A stretch of DNA of 64,000 nt from Petaurus breviceps papuanus (lineage: Eukaryota > Chordata > Mammalia > Diprotodontia > Petauridae): positions 18,027,390-18,091,389 of the forward strand of contig JAMXIF010000042.1 of NCBI GenBank assembly GCA_028583685.1, read 5' to 3'. The notes below the pieces were generated by a model. It saw nothing but the letters and a program-made list of their open reading frames with translations. It had not been told where the DNA came from and searched no databases. The position numbers were made by a program, and so were the translations under genes. Below, piece after piece: positions 22,096-33,799 of the stretch. Within the stretch, counting starts at the first letter, position 1, and each line of letters starts with the position of its first letter.

Positions 22096-22820
22096 ACATA
22101 TACCTCTCTCCATTGTCCTGTCACTGTCATGGAATCCTAATTCTTTGACTGCTGCAATAACCTAGAATTCTTGACCGTAAAATGAAAACATCACCAGAGA
22201 AATTTATTGTTTAAAAGATCAGCATTCTTTTAGGGAAAAGGTTGGAATCATTCAATGTACTATATAGTTCTAAATATTATGTAGTCTGCTTTCTTCCTCC
22301 TATTCAGTTTTGGGCTCAGTTCATAAGTAATCTGTTCTGTCCATTGAAGACATATGTACTGATAGACCTGATCAATGTCCTGACCTTTCAGTTCCATATT
22401 ATGGTATGGATAATAAGCATTCTTTTCCACTTTCTTTGGGAGGGGGAGATAGAGATAGGTGAAAATCTTTGGAGTGTGGCATCCCATTTATGAGACTTTT
22501 CAGTGTCTTGATATTTGATGCAATTAATACAATCTCATCTGTAACCAGGATCATTTGGGCAATCTTACCATGTAGGGGATCTCTTTTCCATATAGACTCT
22601 GCACTGGTTATTTTCCATGATGGACCCTAGCATATGTCTCCTTATTTTATTCCTTTCTCAATACCCATAATCAAAGGGTTATTGCTCAGATAGCTCTGTT
22701 TTCAAAAGATGCATGATAGGTGCGTGCATGATGTACAAATAAAAGTCTATATAAAATCTGTCTGGGAAAAGGTTAGTCCTGACTTGTAGAGATGCAAAGA
22801 GTTCATAGCAAAGTCTGTGG
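22096..22820. other. No recognised feature
   Basis: Overlapping short frames on both strands (22242-22493 plus, 22260-22487 minus) have no motif and are likely chance. Confidence 0.45.
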
Positions 22821-22895
22821 TCATAATGAGACAATAGGAAAAGTGCTTAGCACAGTGCCTAGCACACAGTAAATGCTAACTATATGTTTATTTTC
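22820..22895 (+). repeat. MIR 3' end
   Basis: GTGCTTAGCACAGTGCCTAG, CACACAGTAAATGCTAACTA and the following T-rich DNA match the MIR tail. Confidence 0.6.
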
Positions 22896-23138
22896 TTGCC
22901 TTCCTTCCCCTTGTGGAAGTGGCATTTTAATGGGCTATAAAGATAGAAATTCAGCAGTGCTGATAGGGTATTCTTGTAGGGGGAATTGGCTAAGCAAAGC
23001 AATGGAAACAGGAAAGTAAAGAGAATGAATACACAGGTAGTGGTGAATAGTATTGTTTGGCATGTAGAAGAGAAATAGTGGTGAATATCTTCTAAAGCCA
23101 GAAAGGTATGTAGATTGTTGTAAAAAATGAAGATTCTT

Positions 23139-23283
23139 TTTTTTTAAGCAATTGGGGTTAAGTAACTTGCTCAAGGTGAAATGGCCAGTTATTTCTGGGT
23201 GTGGTGCTAAGTATCTGAGCCTGGATTTGATCCCCACGTCATCCCAACACTGCTCTTACTCACTGAGCCACCTGGCTGCCCCT
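23139..23283 (-). mobile_element. tRNA-derived SINE, type B, with 16-bp TSD
   Basis: Differs from type A in head and middle: complement of ACTCACTGAGCCACCTGGCT (head), GGATTTGATCCCCACGTCAT (B-box side) and the diagnostic GTTATTTCTGGGTGTGGTGC, with CAATTGGGGTTAAGTAACTT near the tail. Flanked by AAAAATGAAGATTCTT at 23123-23138 and 23284-23299. It has few CpGs, so it is an older copy of the four type-B elements here. Confidence 0.88.
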
Positions 23284-23469
23284 AAAAATGAAGATTCTTA
23301 TATACTGACTTTAGGGATTTCATTTTTGGGGTAATAAGGAATCACTGGAAGAGCTAGTGTGGAATGGTAACATGACCCAGGTCTGTATATGAGAAAGTTC
23401 ACTCTAGAATGTAAAGAATAGCTTGGTGACAACAAGTTGGGTGTAGGAAAGAAGGAACTCTAGATAATA

Positions 23470-23535
23470 GTGAGTAAACATTTATTAAACACTATGTGCC
23501 AAATCCTATGCTAAGTATTCAGGGTAGAGAAAAGA
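23470..23535 (-). mobile_element. L2 3' tail fragment, antisense
   Basis: GTAAACATTTATTAAACACT and CAAATCCTATGCTAAGTATT match the complemented L2 end. Only about 60 bp is recognisable. Confidence 0.55.
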
Positions 23536-24440
23536 AGTCCTGCAGCTGGATGGGAAATGATCAGAGGGCTTCCCTGGGCTACCTCCTTAAATGGAGGATC
23601 TGAGTGGAGCTCTCCAAAGTCCACCCATGACTCTGCAATGAGAGCAAAGGATGGGCCCCATAAATAGAGGGGGACTGAAGATATGTGAGTTTCAGAGTTG
23701 ATGCAATCTTGAATGAAGGTGAATTTCTTGAGACAAAGATGATAGTAAAACTTCAATTTAGTCATTAGCTTTAATCTGCCAAGTTTCTTATCAGAACAGT
23801 TTACAAGGTGTCAAATTCATTGGAATTTTTACTTCCTTTCCCTTCCCTCTCACTGACATTCTTATAGGTAGCTATTGCACATTATAACAAACTGGCGGAC
23901 AGTAGAAGGGAAAAGGAAGAAGGTAAAAGACATGAAGATTTCCTCCAATGGGTGTTCAACCTCTAACTCACTAAGTGTATTTAATTATACATTAAATATT
24001 AGGCATTTTTAGGCATCATTTCCTGATTTTAATATGGACAAGTGATATGTCATAAATATGGTAATTGTGAACTTCCCATGAAAAACAGACACAAAATTAG
24101 GCAAACGTTACTCACTTCTTTAAAATGTATTTTAATTTTTTACTGTCAGCCTTGAGTTAATGAGCTCATTCATAGAATCATAAATGAAATATATGCAGTT
24201 TCCAAAATTGATTCTAAATTTGAAAATCTATTATTTAGGGTTAAAGTTAAAAACTCTATCTTTAAAGCCCACTTTCCCCTTCAATAACTTTGTACTCAGC
24301 TTATGGAATGAGATGCCAGTGATTTTTCTAGACTCATGACACTGATTAATGTCTGACTCTTTGGAGAAATTTATTTAATTTAGGTGTCTCAGTTCTGCAC
24401 TTATAAGGAAAGGCAGCATTCCTGTCCATAAAGATAAGAA
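23535..24440. other. No recognised feature
   Basis: Unique, AT-rich. The minus frame 23511-23765 (84 aa) shows no recognisable domain. Confidence 0.45.
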
Positions 24441-24655
24441 GATATCTAGGCCTATGTACCTAGGGTACAAGTCTTGCCCTTGAAGCAAACTGATTGTGTG
24501 ACTGTGAACAAAACAATTACTTTATTTCTCAGTGCCCCCAAGGAACTGTAACTAATACTTCCAGACGAGTTTCTGAGTATCAAAATTGGGAGTGACCATA
24601 CCAGTTCTCTATATTCGTGAAATCACAGATCCAGACAAAAAAAAATCAACAGCAA
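24440..24655 (+). mobile_element. Diverged marsupial SINE with a different 3' body
   Basis: TGATTGTGTGACTGTGAACA (CORE), TTTCTCAGTGCCCCCAAGGA and TTCGTGAAATCACAGATCCA ending in an A-run (AGACAAAAAAAAATCAAC). I recall this 3' part as a recurring marsupial/mammalian SINE tail, but cannot give its name with certainty. Confidence 0.55.
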
Positions 24656-24699
24656 TAAAAACTCACAAAAGATAATTAATAATTGAGAATATCTTGATA

Positions 24700-24902
24700 G
24701 AGAGTCTTAACCTAGGGTCTTTCAATTTAAAAAATGTGATCACTGTGTTTAAATAATAAATACATAATTTAAATGATAAAAATCAATAAATAATTGATTT
24801 TCTTTGTAATCCTATGTATTTAAAAATATTTTTCTAAGAAGGGGTTCATAGACTCCACTAGAATGCCAAAAGGGATCTATGCCAGAAAAGAGTTAAGAAC
24901 AT
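24700..24902 (+). mobile_element. hAT/MER-type non-autonomous element (family 2)
   Basis: Starts AGAGTCTTAACCTAGGGTCT and ends AAAAGAGTTAAGAAC, whose complement GTTCTTAACTCTTTT mirrors the start. In between lie TTTCTTTGTAATCCTATGTA, AGAAGGGGTTCATAGACTCC and ATGCCAAAAGGGATCTATGC. Shares all these blocks with 52.15-52.44 kb. Confidence 0.65.
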
Positions 24903-25360
24903 GTTCCTCATAAGCTGGTATAAAATAATAAATAGATGTTTCTGTGTTGATGGCAATTATCCATTGAAGACATAACTCTTCAAAGAATTATTATTTTTGT
25001 ATTGTCTGGGAGCAATTTCCTTAAAAATGGGTCACTTTTTCTATACCTTTCTTTCTTCATCTATAGGGTTACAAAATAATGGCAAATTATCAAGGAAGCC
25101 TATCAAAAGACATACTGAACAAAATGATCATCTAAGAATTTGTAGATACAAATTCTATTAGCAGTGATGACTAACTGATGCCATCAAATTGGAAGGAAAA
25201 CAGTGAACTTAGGGAAAACTCCTTGCAGTGAATTTTTCTGATCCAATTGTGATAGCTAAGATTCATTAGTGCCTGATTTCACTACGTAAGAATGTGAGCC
25301 ATTCCCCAGCAGCTAATCATCAGAGATTATAGTTTCCAAAAGAAGAAATCTAAACTATCA
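24902..25360. other. Unassigned, possibly more L1
   Basis: 25080-25360 may be the more diverged 5' continuation of the L1 at 25.36 kb. The rest looks unique. Confidence 0.35.
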
Positions 25361-26230
25361 AGTATTATGACAAACTACTAATTGAAACAACAACAAAAAC
25401 CCTTTGAGGTTCTGTCTCAGATGACAGAAAAGGGAAGTGACAAATGTTGGAAGCATTGTGGGAAGTTTGTTACAGTGTTGTGATGTTGGTGGAATTGTGA
25501 AATAGTTGAGCCATTCTGGCAAGCAATTTGGCACTATGCTTAAAAAAAGCAAATCACTAGTACCCCTTGACTCAGCAATATCACAAATGAGATCAATGAA
25601 ATAGGAAAAAGACATCTCTGCACAAAAATATTTATGACAGTCCTTTTTATTTTAGCAAAATGTCTGAGCAAAATATGGCATATGTGTATAATGGAATATT
25701 ATTGTATATTAAGAAATAATGAAAGGAGATTTCATAAAACTTGAAAAAATGTGTTAACTGATTCGGAGTATAATGAGAAGAACCAGAACAATTTATACAG
25801 TAACATCATTGTAAACGAAAACAACCTGAAGAGATTTAAGAACTCTGATCTGTGCAATTACCCACCATATCTGTAGAGAATTGATAAATAATCATATTTC
25901 CTACTGCCTGACAGAAGGATGATAGAGTCAAGGTTCAAAATTAGATATGCATTTTTGGATATGACAAATATGTGGATTTGTTTTTCTGAATTATGTATAT
26001 TTGTTACGAGATGTTTTTACTTTTTCTTTTATTTGGAGGTATGTGGTTTAGGAGGGCAAAGGGAGATAATATTAAAGTTACCAAAAATATAAAAGAATAT
26101 AGGGCAAAGAGAGTTATTGAAGCATTGAAAATGCATAGAAGATATCAGAAGGACATTCAAAAGAAAATACAGACAATTGGGACAGCTTTTAATATGACAT
26201 GCTGAATTTTTACATGCTTTTTAAAAAGAA
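25360..26230 (+). mobile_element. Old L1 3' end (ORF2 tail plus 3' UTR)
   Basis: Plus-strand order matches the L1 ORF2 tail: the AAACAACAACAAAAACCCTT stretch, GGTGGAATTGTGAAATAG, CACTAGTACCCCTTGACTC, then AATATTTATGACAG and GGAATATTATTGT. The 3' UTR contains CACCATATCTGTAGAG and ends with a GAATTATGTATATTTGTTAC segment. It belongs to a different, older L1 subfamily than the 14.7-kb copy, shared with 29.6-30.4 kb. Many stops. Confidence 0.75.
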
Positions 26231-28065
26231 GAAGGTGAACATAATTGAAATTTATATTTTTAAATATTTTTTATGTTTTACAAATAATGATTTTGCTGAA
26301 TTATGTGATAATAGGCAATTTAAATTTTAAAAATAGAAGCAATGAGTAACACACTCTATTCTACAACTGAACCATCCTTTATCTTTGAACTATGGTCCAA
26401 GCGTACCTGTCAGACTTTGAGCCCTTCCAAAATATTAAGTAACACCCAAATTGATGAGTGTAGTTCATTCCCCTGTGCAACCTACTCAATGTTTCCAATT
26501 TTGACCTCTGTGTCAAAAAAACAAAACAAAACAATTTATCTATCATGTGACAATGCTTCAGACACTTGAAGACCACAATCAGGTTTTCACAGTTTTCTCA
26601 AGGCCCAGACCGCTAAGTTTCTTAAATCTTCAGAGTTTTTGTGATATTTGAAGTCCTCTGAATAGTGTCTAAGTTGTTTTCCTAATCTCTCTTAATTTGT
26701 GCAATTTGTAACTTTCATAATAACAAAAATCTGACTAGTTCTGAGTTGTTCTTCTTGGTCTATAAGAACTGTGCTCCATTTTGAACTTCCTGTTATCTTG
26801 CTTTCTTTTTCATTTAAAAACAGAAACTGGACTTAATTCATGGGACCTATTAACAAATAGAGATGTTTTCTTGTCCTTCAGATAGTTTTTTTTTTCTTTT
26901 CGCTGCATATAAATATGTGTCTGCCGATTTGGAAATAGGCAAATGCAAATAATATAGATTCTTGGATGTACAGTTGATATTTTAAAGGAATTTATAGTTT
27001 ATAAACGAATTAAGTCTTCAGAACTTCATGGGAAATTAATACTTTTGTGTGAAACCATAGCAAATGTTAATAAAAACCATTCTTCCCCTGCGGCATCTTT
27101 GCCTTTTGCTTTCTGATCCATGTTGTTTTCTTGTGTGTATTGTCCATTGTGATTGACTTTGAATGGTGCCAGATGGATCTTCACAGCTGGTTTGAAAACC
27201 TCAGATTTTTTTTTTCTTTCCCTTTCCAAATTGTTCTTGAGAATCATTTTATAAAAATAGAAATCAATGCTGAAGGTAGCTAAGTCACATCTGGGATGTA
27301 GAAACTAAATTCAAAATGAGAAGGTGGGGAAAAGGCAGCTTGAGTATCTAGAGAGACAAATATGTTTTACATCAAATTCTCCTGTGAAAAATGTCATGAG
27401 AAGTGAGAATTGCTCAGGCTGTAGCAGCTGGTTGGGTGCAGTGATTCTCTCTACTGTCACTCTTAGAACTTAAAAGCCACAATTTTCTTTCTAATTCACT
27501 ATTCAATCATTCCATGGCCCCTATCTCAAGCTCAATTTAAGCTTTGTCCTTAGCATGCATAGCTACTGTATAGTTTATAAAGAAATGCTTTGAATAAAGT
27601 AGAGAAAGGATAAGATCAGCTTCAGTGGCTGGAGCCTTATTATAGGATCATTTAGAATCTTTGCCCAATGTCTCTTGTAAAGCTGGTTAGAAATAAGTTA
27701 TTTTTCCTTTCACTTTTAAGTTTGATGATCACTTTTTCCCATGAGAACATGAATGGACATGGCCTGCCACTTGTGTTAAGTTCCGATCTCTTTTGTTTAG
27801 GAGGAAAAGGCACACTTAAGCTTTGGGGTGTCTTATGTGACTTAGAAAGTACAGTTCTGCCAGGGATTTGAATACAAAATATATATGTACATATGTACAT
27901 ATATGTATAAGTACATATGTATATATACCCATACATTTATATACATATAGAACAATGTAGTATAATCTCAGAGGTAAGACACTACCTAGCCTTAGCAGGA
28001 GCCAGAAAAGAATGCATCCTACAGAAGGTGAAATTTTAGCACATTCTAAAATGTGACATTCAGAA
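26230..28065. other. Unique DNA, no gene recognised
   Basis: Contains AT-rich DNA (26230-26340), short chance frames and the microsatellite at 27.88 kb. No repeat family or exon is recognised. Confidence 0.45.
27880..27955. repeat. ATGTAC/TATA-type microsatellite
   Basis: Imperfect TACATATGTA repeats. The minus-strand open frame with many Tyr/Ile codons here is an artefact of this array. Confidence 0.8.
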
Positions 28066-29240
28066 TTCAATTCAACAAAAATTTATTTAACATCTATATG
28101 AAAGGGACTGTATTAGGTGCTATAAATACATGGACAGAGATGAAGTGGCAGCAGCCTTTAAGGAGTTTACATTCTATTGAGTGAAACAATATGATGGTAC
28201 CAATAGGTCTCATCTATATACTGCTTTAAAGTTTGCAAAGCACTTTAAATACTTTATATAAAAAGAAGTATATATAGAATATATGCAAAATAAATATAAT
28301 ATAATTTTGGTAGGGTCCAGGAGTTGGGGATCTGGAAAAGCTTGTAAAAAATGGTACCTGAGTTGAATCTTATAGGGCGCAAGGTATTTTACATAGCAGA
28401 ATGAAGGACGATCTGCAATACAGACAAGGGGGAAAGCTAAAACATGCTTATAGAAAAGACAGATAGAATGTCAGGGTTACAAATAGCAAAAAGGACAGTT
28501 TGGCTGAACTTTAGAATTCAGAAAGATGAGGGATATATAATGTTTAGAAAGATATGTTGGAAATTTCATTTTATTTTTTTCTAGAGATATCGAGGAGTCA
28601 TTGGGATATATTGAATTGGGTAGTGACTTAATCAGATCTAAACTTTAGGAAATATCTTTAGTAGCTGTATTTAGAATGGATTGTAGAGGTGGCGTCTTGA
28701 GCTAGAGAGGCTAACTATCGTGATATCTCAAGGGTCCTGGCCATCTGAATAGAAAGAAGAGATCTGAAGCAAGTCATAGCATCAAGACAGAAACTACAAG
28801 TTGGGAAATGCATTGATGTAGGGGTGATAGACTATGAAGAATCAAGCATTTTTGCTGGGATTGAAACTTTATGGAACTAGAAGGATGATGGTCCTCTTGA
28901 AAGAAATAGCTAAGTTCAGAAGGAGGAAGTGTTTGTGCTAGAAAATTTATGGGTTTAGTTTTGGACATATTAAATTTGAGATATTTGTTGGGTCATCGAG
29001 TGTGAAATTTCTAAATGGACCCTTGGTGATACAGTACTGAAGCTCACAAATGAGAGTAGAGAGGGGGTAAATTGATATGGGAATTATCTGTATATAGATA
29101 ATAATTCAACCCATGGGAGCCAATGTGATGACCGTATAGGAAATAGAGAAGAGGACCTAGGACCAGCCAATCACAGTGTATGATGGCATGATAAACTACC
29201 AAAGGAGGAGAACCCAGAGAGAGAGGTTCCATATTTCAGA
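28065..29240 (-). mobile_element. L2 LINE, antisense, from 3' tail into the RT domain
   Basis: Starts with the complement of the L2 3' end (AAATTTATTTAACATCTATA at 28079; GGAGTTTACATTCTATTGAG at 28161) and runs leftward in L2 coding order. The minus frame 29044-29232 gives LVLGPLLYFLYGHHIGSHGL and YYLYTDNSHINLPPLYSHL. This is the RT catalytic-loop region with the usual YADD replaced by YTDN (L2 form GSVLGPLLFxxY...YHxYADDTQLYLS). Dead. A MIR-like piece is embedded at 28200-28262. Confidence 0.82.
28200..28262 (-). repeat. CORE-SINE 3' fragment inside L2
   Basis: CTCATCTATATACTGCTTTA, AAGTTTGCAAAGCACTTTAA and ATACTTTATATA are the complemented 3' end of a CORE-SINE, placed within the antisense L2. 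Confidence 0.5.
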
Positions 29241-29284
29241 AGGAGAAGGCCAACAGCTGTCAAAAGTTGAGGGGAGGTCATTCA

Positions 29285-29432
29285 TGGAAAGGGTCCCAGA
29301 TTTAGAGCTGAAAAACCTCATTTCACATCCTAGCCTTGCTACTTACTACCTGTGTGACTTGGAGGCAATTAACAAACTGGATCTCAATTACCTCATTTTG
29401 TGAAATTATAAAGATTGGACTGGATTATCAAA
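29285..29432 (+). repeat. CORE-SINE, sense
   Basis: CTACTTACTACCTGTGTGAC, CTCAATTACCTCATTTTGTG and ATAAAGATTGGACTGGATTA follow the marsupial CORE-SINE order. Confidence 0.65.
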
Positions 29433-29567
29433 GTAGTATCAAACTCAGACCTAAACAGATCCCCGTGGACTCTATGTTGACTTAGAAAACAACATATAAA
29501 TATTATGTTGTATATGTGTTTTGTTAAACATTTTCAAATTACATTTTCATCAGGTTTGAGCCTTTCT
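29432..29567 (-). mobile_element. hAT-like non-autonomous element (family 1), partial, opposite orientation
   Basis: AGTAGTATCAAACTCAGACC is the complement of the right end of the 36.5-kb copy. ATGTTGACTTAGAAAACAAC and TTTCAAATTACATTTTCATC follow in the complemented order. The far end is lost. Confidence 0.6.
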
Positions 29568-29599
29568 ATTCTTCACTGGTCAACTACTTAGCCAAAGAA

Positions 29600-30430
29600 G
29601 TTTTCCATGCAATGCAATAGGAATATAATACTGTACTACAGGAGCAATGCATTTATCCAGCCATTGTGACAAGCAATTTGGATTTATGGCCAAAATGTCT
29701 CTCAGTAAACTGTATGTATCTTTTGACCCAACAAGACGACTACTAGGCTTTGATCTTGAAGAAGAAAAAGAGAAAGAACAAAGTGGAATAAAATATTTAC
29801 TTTTTGTTATAATGAATGAATCGATGGTATATTATTACACCATAAGAAATGATGAGTCATTTTCACGAAAACTGGTAATGCTTTTATAAACGTATATAGA
29901 ATTAAGTGAGCAGAATGATGTGAACTGTTCATACAGTAATAACAACATAGTAAAGAAAAGCAAGTTTGAATTATTAAGAACTGTGTAAAATGTAACGAGC
30001 AACTGAGTTTTCAAAGGAATAATTCCAGAGTCATTTTTCTACCAGTGACATGCTGTGTGACCTTTTCTCAGAAGTCACTTAACCTTTATGAGCCTCAGTT
30101 TCTTCAAGGATTAAAAAATAATCAGCCTACCCATCTCCTAATAGGGAAGCGATCATCTCAGGGGACAAAATGAGACATGCATTTTTAAACATGAACAATG
30201 TATGGATTTTTTTTGCTTAATTATGCCTATTTCTATTATAAGGGTTTCTTTTTTAATGGAAAGGGGAAAATGGGTTTAGAGTACCCTCTAAAAAAAGACC
30301 TGGCAAGACAGAAAATAGGGTCATTGTAGCTTTAAAAAATTCACAGAACAGAATAGAAGAAAGGTCAGAAAGAATTATAGACAAGGAGGACAGCTATGAA
30401 AGTTACATGTAAAATTTATTATGTATTTTA
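29600..30430 (+). mobile_element. Old L1 3' end, interrupted by a MIR/CORE-SINE fragment
   Basis: The ORF2-tail remnant shows SKLYVSFDPTRRLLGFD (usual form like LCIPFDPAIPLLGLY) and MVYYYTIRNDESFSRKL in the open frame 29647-29889. The 3' UTR continues past about 30125 with ACAAAATGAGACATGCATTT and AATTATGCCTATTTCTATTA, parallel to 25.9-26.0 kb. A CORE-SINE piece (about 30040-30125) sits inside it. Confidence 0.75.
30040..30125 (+). repeat. CORE-SINE (MIR superfamily) fragment inside L1
   Basis: Contains GACATGCTGTGTGACC, AGAAGTCACTTAACC and GAGCCTCAGTTTCTTC, the conserved CORE segment of MIR-type SINEs in plus orientation. The L1 3' UTR resumes on its right side. No head or tail is present. 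Confidence 0.65.
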
Positions 30431-31018
30431 AAAGAAAAGCATGGAATACATAATGTTCACAATTTAATGTACAGTCCTCTTTCTATTCTACTATGTGTAT
30501 ATAAATTTTCATTTAATTGGGTGTTTATTAAGTTTAGGATTTTAGAAATCATCAAAAAGCAAATAATATAAAAGAAATTATTTGAAAATTAAAGCTTCTA
30601 AAATTTTTGTCATAGGGAACAATATTCTTCCCACTTCCAACATTCCCACTTACCCCCACCTGAAATTAATTGGTGAAAAACAAACACAATCCTTTCCCCC
30701 AGGATTTTGTGTTGCTTCTTTCTGATTATAAAGCTCTAGGCAGTAGTTTCTAGCAGTTGTGGTAGTCTAGCAGTGCCATTACATAGTCAGTAATCCATGT
30801 ATGTGCTGCAGAAATGTATAATTTCATGTAGCCCTCTAAAAGATTTTATTTTTAGCATTGTTGGCTTTTTTTCCCCATTTGGGGGAAAAAAAAAACAGAA
30901 ATCACTGTCTCTTCCAAATCATCTTAGTTTCCAAAGTCTGATTTCTGTAGCATGGTTTAATTGTACCCCCACCATAGAATCTTTTTTGTGAATTGGAGAT
31001 TCAATCTAATGAGACCTA
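30430..31018. other. No recognised feature
   Basis: Unique AT-rich sequence with short homopolymer runs (for example the A-run near 30886). Confidence 0.45.
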
Positions 31019-31140
31019 AGTCATAGAATGTCATCACAGATCTAGAGTTGGACAGGACCTTTGAGTTCAATCCCATTTTACAGATGACTGTCATTCAGAG
31101 ATGGTGTCCAGATAAACAGTGGAAGACTCAGAAGATCTAG
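31018..31140 (-). repeat. L3-terminus / CORE-SINE type fragment
   Basis: AAGTCATAGAATGTCATCAC, GAGTTGGACAGGACCTTTGA and ATCCCATTTTACAGATGACT. The first half looks like the complemented L3 end and the second like CORE. A second CORE-like SINE follows at 31160. Confidence 0.5.
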
Positions 31141-31159
31141 CTTCTAGTCCTAGTTTAGG

Positions 31160-31410
31160 ACTACGAGAAGTGCAGTGCATGTAGCACTGATCCTGGAGTC
31201 AGGAAGACTCATCTTTATGAGTTCAAGTCTATTCTTAGACACTTACTTGCTGTGTGACCCTGGTCAAGTCACTCCACTGTTTGCCTCAATTTCCTCTTCT
31301 GTTAAATGATCTGGAGAAGGATATGGCAAATAACCCCAGAATCTTTGCCAAGAAAACCCCAAATGGGGTCATGAAGTCATGGACACAACTGAATGACCTA
31401 GTCTACCAGC
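31160..31410 (+). mobile_element. tRNA-derived marsupial SINE with long body (MAR1-like)
   Basis: GTAGCACTGATCCTGGAGTC, GAGTTCAAGTCTATTCTTAG, TGCTGTGTGACCCTGGTCAA, CTGGAGAAGGATATGGCAAA and AAACCCCAAATGGGGTCATG follow the full order of the family, ending at ACACAACTGAATGACC. Confidence 0.82.
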
Positions 31411-31739
31411 AACGTGCCATGTGAACTTTTCTGAGAAGTCACTTTTCTAAGCCTCAATTTCTTCAGTGATTAAAAATAACAATAATAACCCCTTCCCTGA
31501 TTTTAATATATCCAGTCCCACACTGAGGCAAGATTCAAACTTTATCTGTCTGCCACTGTCTACCACTCTCTGTACTCTCTCACCTAGCTGTCTTCGCGTT
31601 GTGAAAGCAGCAGGATACAGCTTTTAGTTTGTTTGAGGATGCTAACGTTGAACTCTTAGTTATTTTGGTCTGTAAAATACTTCCTTATTTAGATTAAGTA
31701 GAATTATGCATACAGGAACTAGAAAATGTAATAATAACA

Positions 31740-32200
31740 ATAATAATGATACATATCATAGTGCTTTATAATTTTCAGTATTTTCATATCTATTATTTCA
31801 CTTGATCCTCACAACAAACCTGTAAGATTGACAGATGATGACTTATTCCTATAATTTACTTTTAAAAATTATTTATTTTTAATATATGGAATAAAACATG
31901 CATTTCCATAACATAGTGTAATTAAAAATGATTGTACATGAAACTACAAATCTATTATATACAACTTGCAATTTCTTTTAAATATATAAAAGTTATCATC
32001 AAAATTTCTTTTTTTCTTCCTCTCCTCTCTCCTTACTGTCGCCCCCCCCCCCATTATGGCTACCATTAGACACAAACTATTTACTTTTGAAAAAACTGGG
32101 TCCCCTAAAGATCAAATGACTTAGTCAAAATCCCAAACAGCATGTCATTGCTAAAACCAGAACTAGAAACTAGAAGTCTGACTCAGTATAATGCTCTTTG
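31740..32200 (-). repeat. CORE-SINE, antisense, split by an L1-type fragment
   Basis: The first part ends at about 31855 (GTGCTTTATAATTTTCAGTA, CACTTGATCCTCACAACAAA). The second part, 32090-32200, carries AGATCAAATGACTTAGTCAA and CAGAACTAGAAACTAGAAGT. Together they make one element. Confidence 0.6.
31860..32085 (-). mobile_element. Old L1-type 3' UTR fragment inside a CORE-SINE
   Basis: The complement of this stretch parallels 42963-43090 (shared GTTATGGAAATG...TTTTATT core) and ends in A/T-rich DNA followed by a C-run (32041-32051). CORE-SINE sequence lies on both sides (31740-31855 and 32090-32200), which marks it as a nested insertion. Confidence 0.5.
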
Positions 32201-32859
32201 TGTTGCTTCTTCTCATTATTTTCATGACACTGTTCTCTCTTATTTCCTTCTTAACAGTCTGACCTACTCATTGCTGGATCATCATCCACGTCCCACCCCT
32301 TAACTGTGAGTGTGCCTCAAGTATCTGCCCTAGGCCCTCTTCTCTTCTTTCTCTCTGCATTCTTTCACTTTTTGACCTCATCACCTCCCAGTAGACTAAT
32401 TACCATCTCTATGAAGATGGCTCCCACATCCATATATCCATTTCTAGCCCTTCTTCTGAGCTTTAGTCATATAACTTCAGCTGCTATTTTAAATTTGAGT
32501 TCCTATAGGCATCTGAAACCCAACAAATGTCCCCAAATCCCCAAACACATCCTTTTGATCCTTCTAATTTTTATCCATATCCATCCTTTTAATCTGCTAG
32601 GTTAAAAAGAAATTGAAGTCATCCTTGAGTTTTCAGTCTCCCATATCCTGGCTCAGCCACCAAGCATTATTCATTCTGTGTCTGCAGTACTTCTCATAAT
32701 ACCTTTATTTTTGCTTACATGAATTTAACAGCTGCCAAAGAGATATATCTAAAGCACAAGTCTGACCATGGTACTTACTCCCTGCTCAGTAAGTTCCAGT
32801 GTCTTCCTATGACTTATAGATCAAATACAAACTTTCTGTTCACCATTTCAAGGAAGTCA

Positions 32860-33125
32860 CAACCAAAGCATCAGATAGATGCAAGGCCACTGGCCTCAAG
32901 CTGTTTAAAACACTCCCATATGCATTTCCAATCAAATTAAAATGTAATTGGGAAAAATTTAACACAATAAATAAAAATCCAATAAAACATAGATAATATT
33001 ACTTAGCTAATAATTTATGTAATAAATTACATAGATAATATTAATGTGAAATCAATACGTGCTCCACAGGAATCCTTAGGTATAAATTAATGGCCTTTGG
33101 TTTCTATTTGAGTTTGATATCACTG
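32860..33125 (+). mobile_element. hAT-like non-autonomous element (family 1), inserted in L2
   Basis: Shares GATTAAAATATAATTTTGAA-like sequence (here AAATTAAAATGTAATTGGGA), AAAACATAGATAATATTA and the right end TTCTATTTGAGTTTGATATC with the 36.5-kb copy. It contains a local repeat of ACATAGATAATATTA (about 40 bp apart). L2 sequence continues on both sides. Confidence 0.68.
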
Positions 33126-33159
33126 CTTTACAACTTGGCTCTAGCCAACCTTTTCTTTA

Positions 33160-33330
33160 TAATAATATTTTATTTTGTCCAATTATGAATTCTAACATTA
33201 ATTAAAAAAATATTGAGTTTCAAATTTGCTCTCTCCATTCTTCCCCTACCCCTCCCTAAGAGGATAACTAATTTGATATTATATGTGGGCAATCATCTAA
33301 AACACATTTACATATTAGTCATCCAGTCAA
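33160..33330 (-). mobile_element. L1 3' UTR fragment inserted into an L2
   Basis: The minus strand resembles the marsupial L1 3' UTR: a pyrimidine-rich block at 33224-33256, GATAACTAATTTGATATTAT and ACACATTTACATATTAGTCA on the plus strand. It splits the L2 that flanks it on both sides (32.25-33.80 kb). Confidence 0.65.
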
Positions 33331-33799
33331 CCTTTGTAGCCATACTATACATTACTCTGAAGCCCAGCCAAGCTTTTAACCATTCACTAATATTCCATTT
33401 TCTGACTCTTTGCTGTTGTATAAGCTGTTTCCCTATTCTCAGAATGTACTCCCTTCTGCCTCTTAAAATACCTAGTTTACCTTGTTAAGTTTGCTTTACT
33501 CAATTCAAACTCATTAAGGTAAGTTAGATATTTTAGGATAAGGATCTCTGTGGGCTGGCTGCATGTTGATTCCATTTTACAATGTAATATTATGGATATT
33601 GTATCTTTCACATAGGCTTTTCTTGTCTCCTCCTCCTAGCTGCCAGTAGCTTCTCCCAAAAGTGTTTGTATTTATTGAATATATATTTATTAAGGTCTAC
33701 ATTTTCTCCTCCAATTGAATATAAGCTTCTTGAGGACAGAGACTGTTTGATTTCTTTCTTTTTACCTGAAATTCCTAGCACAAAGTAAACTTGTTCATT

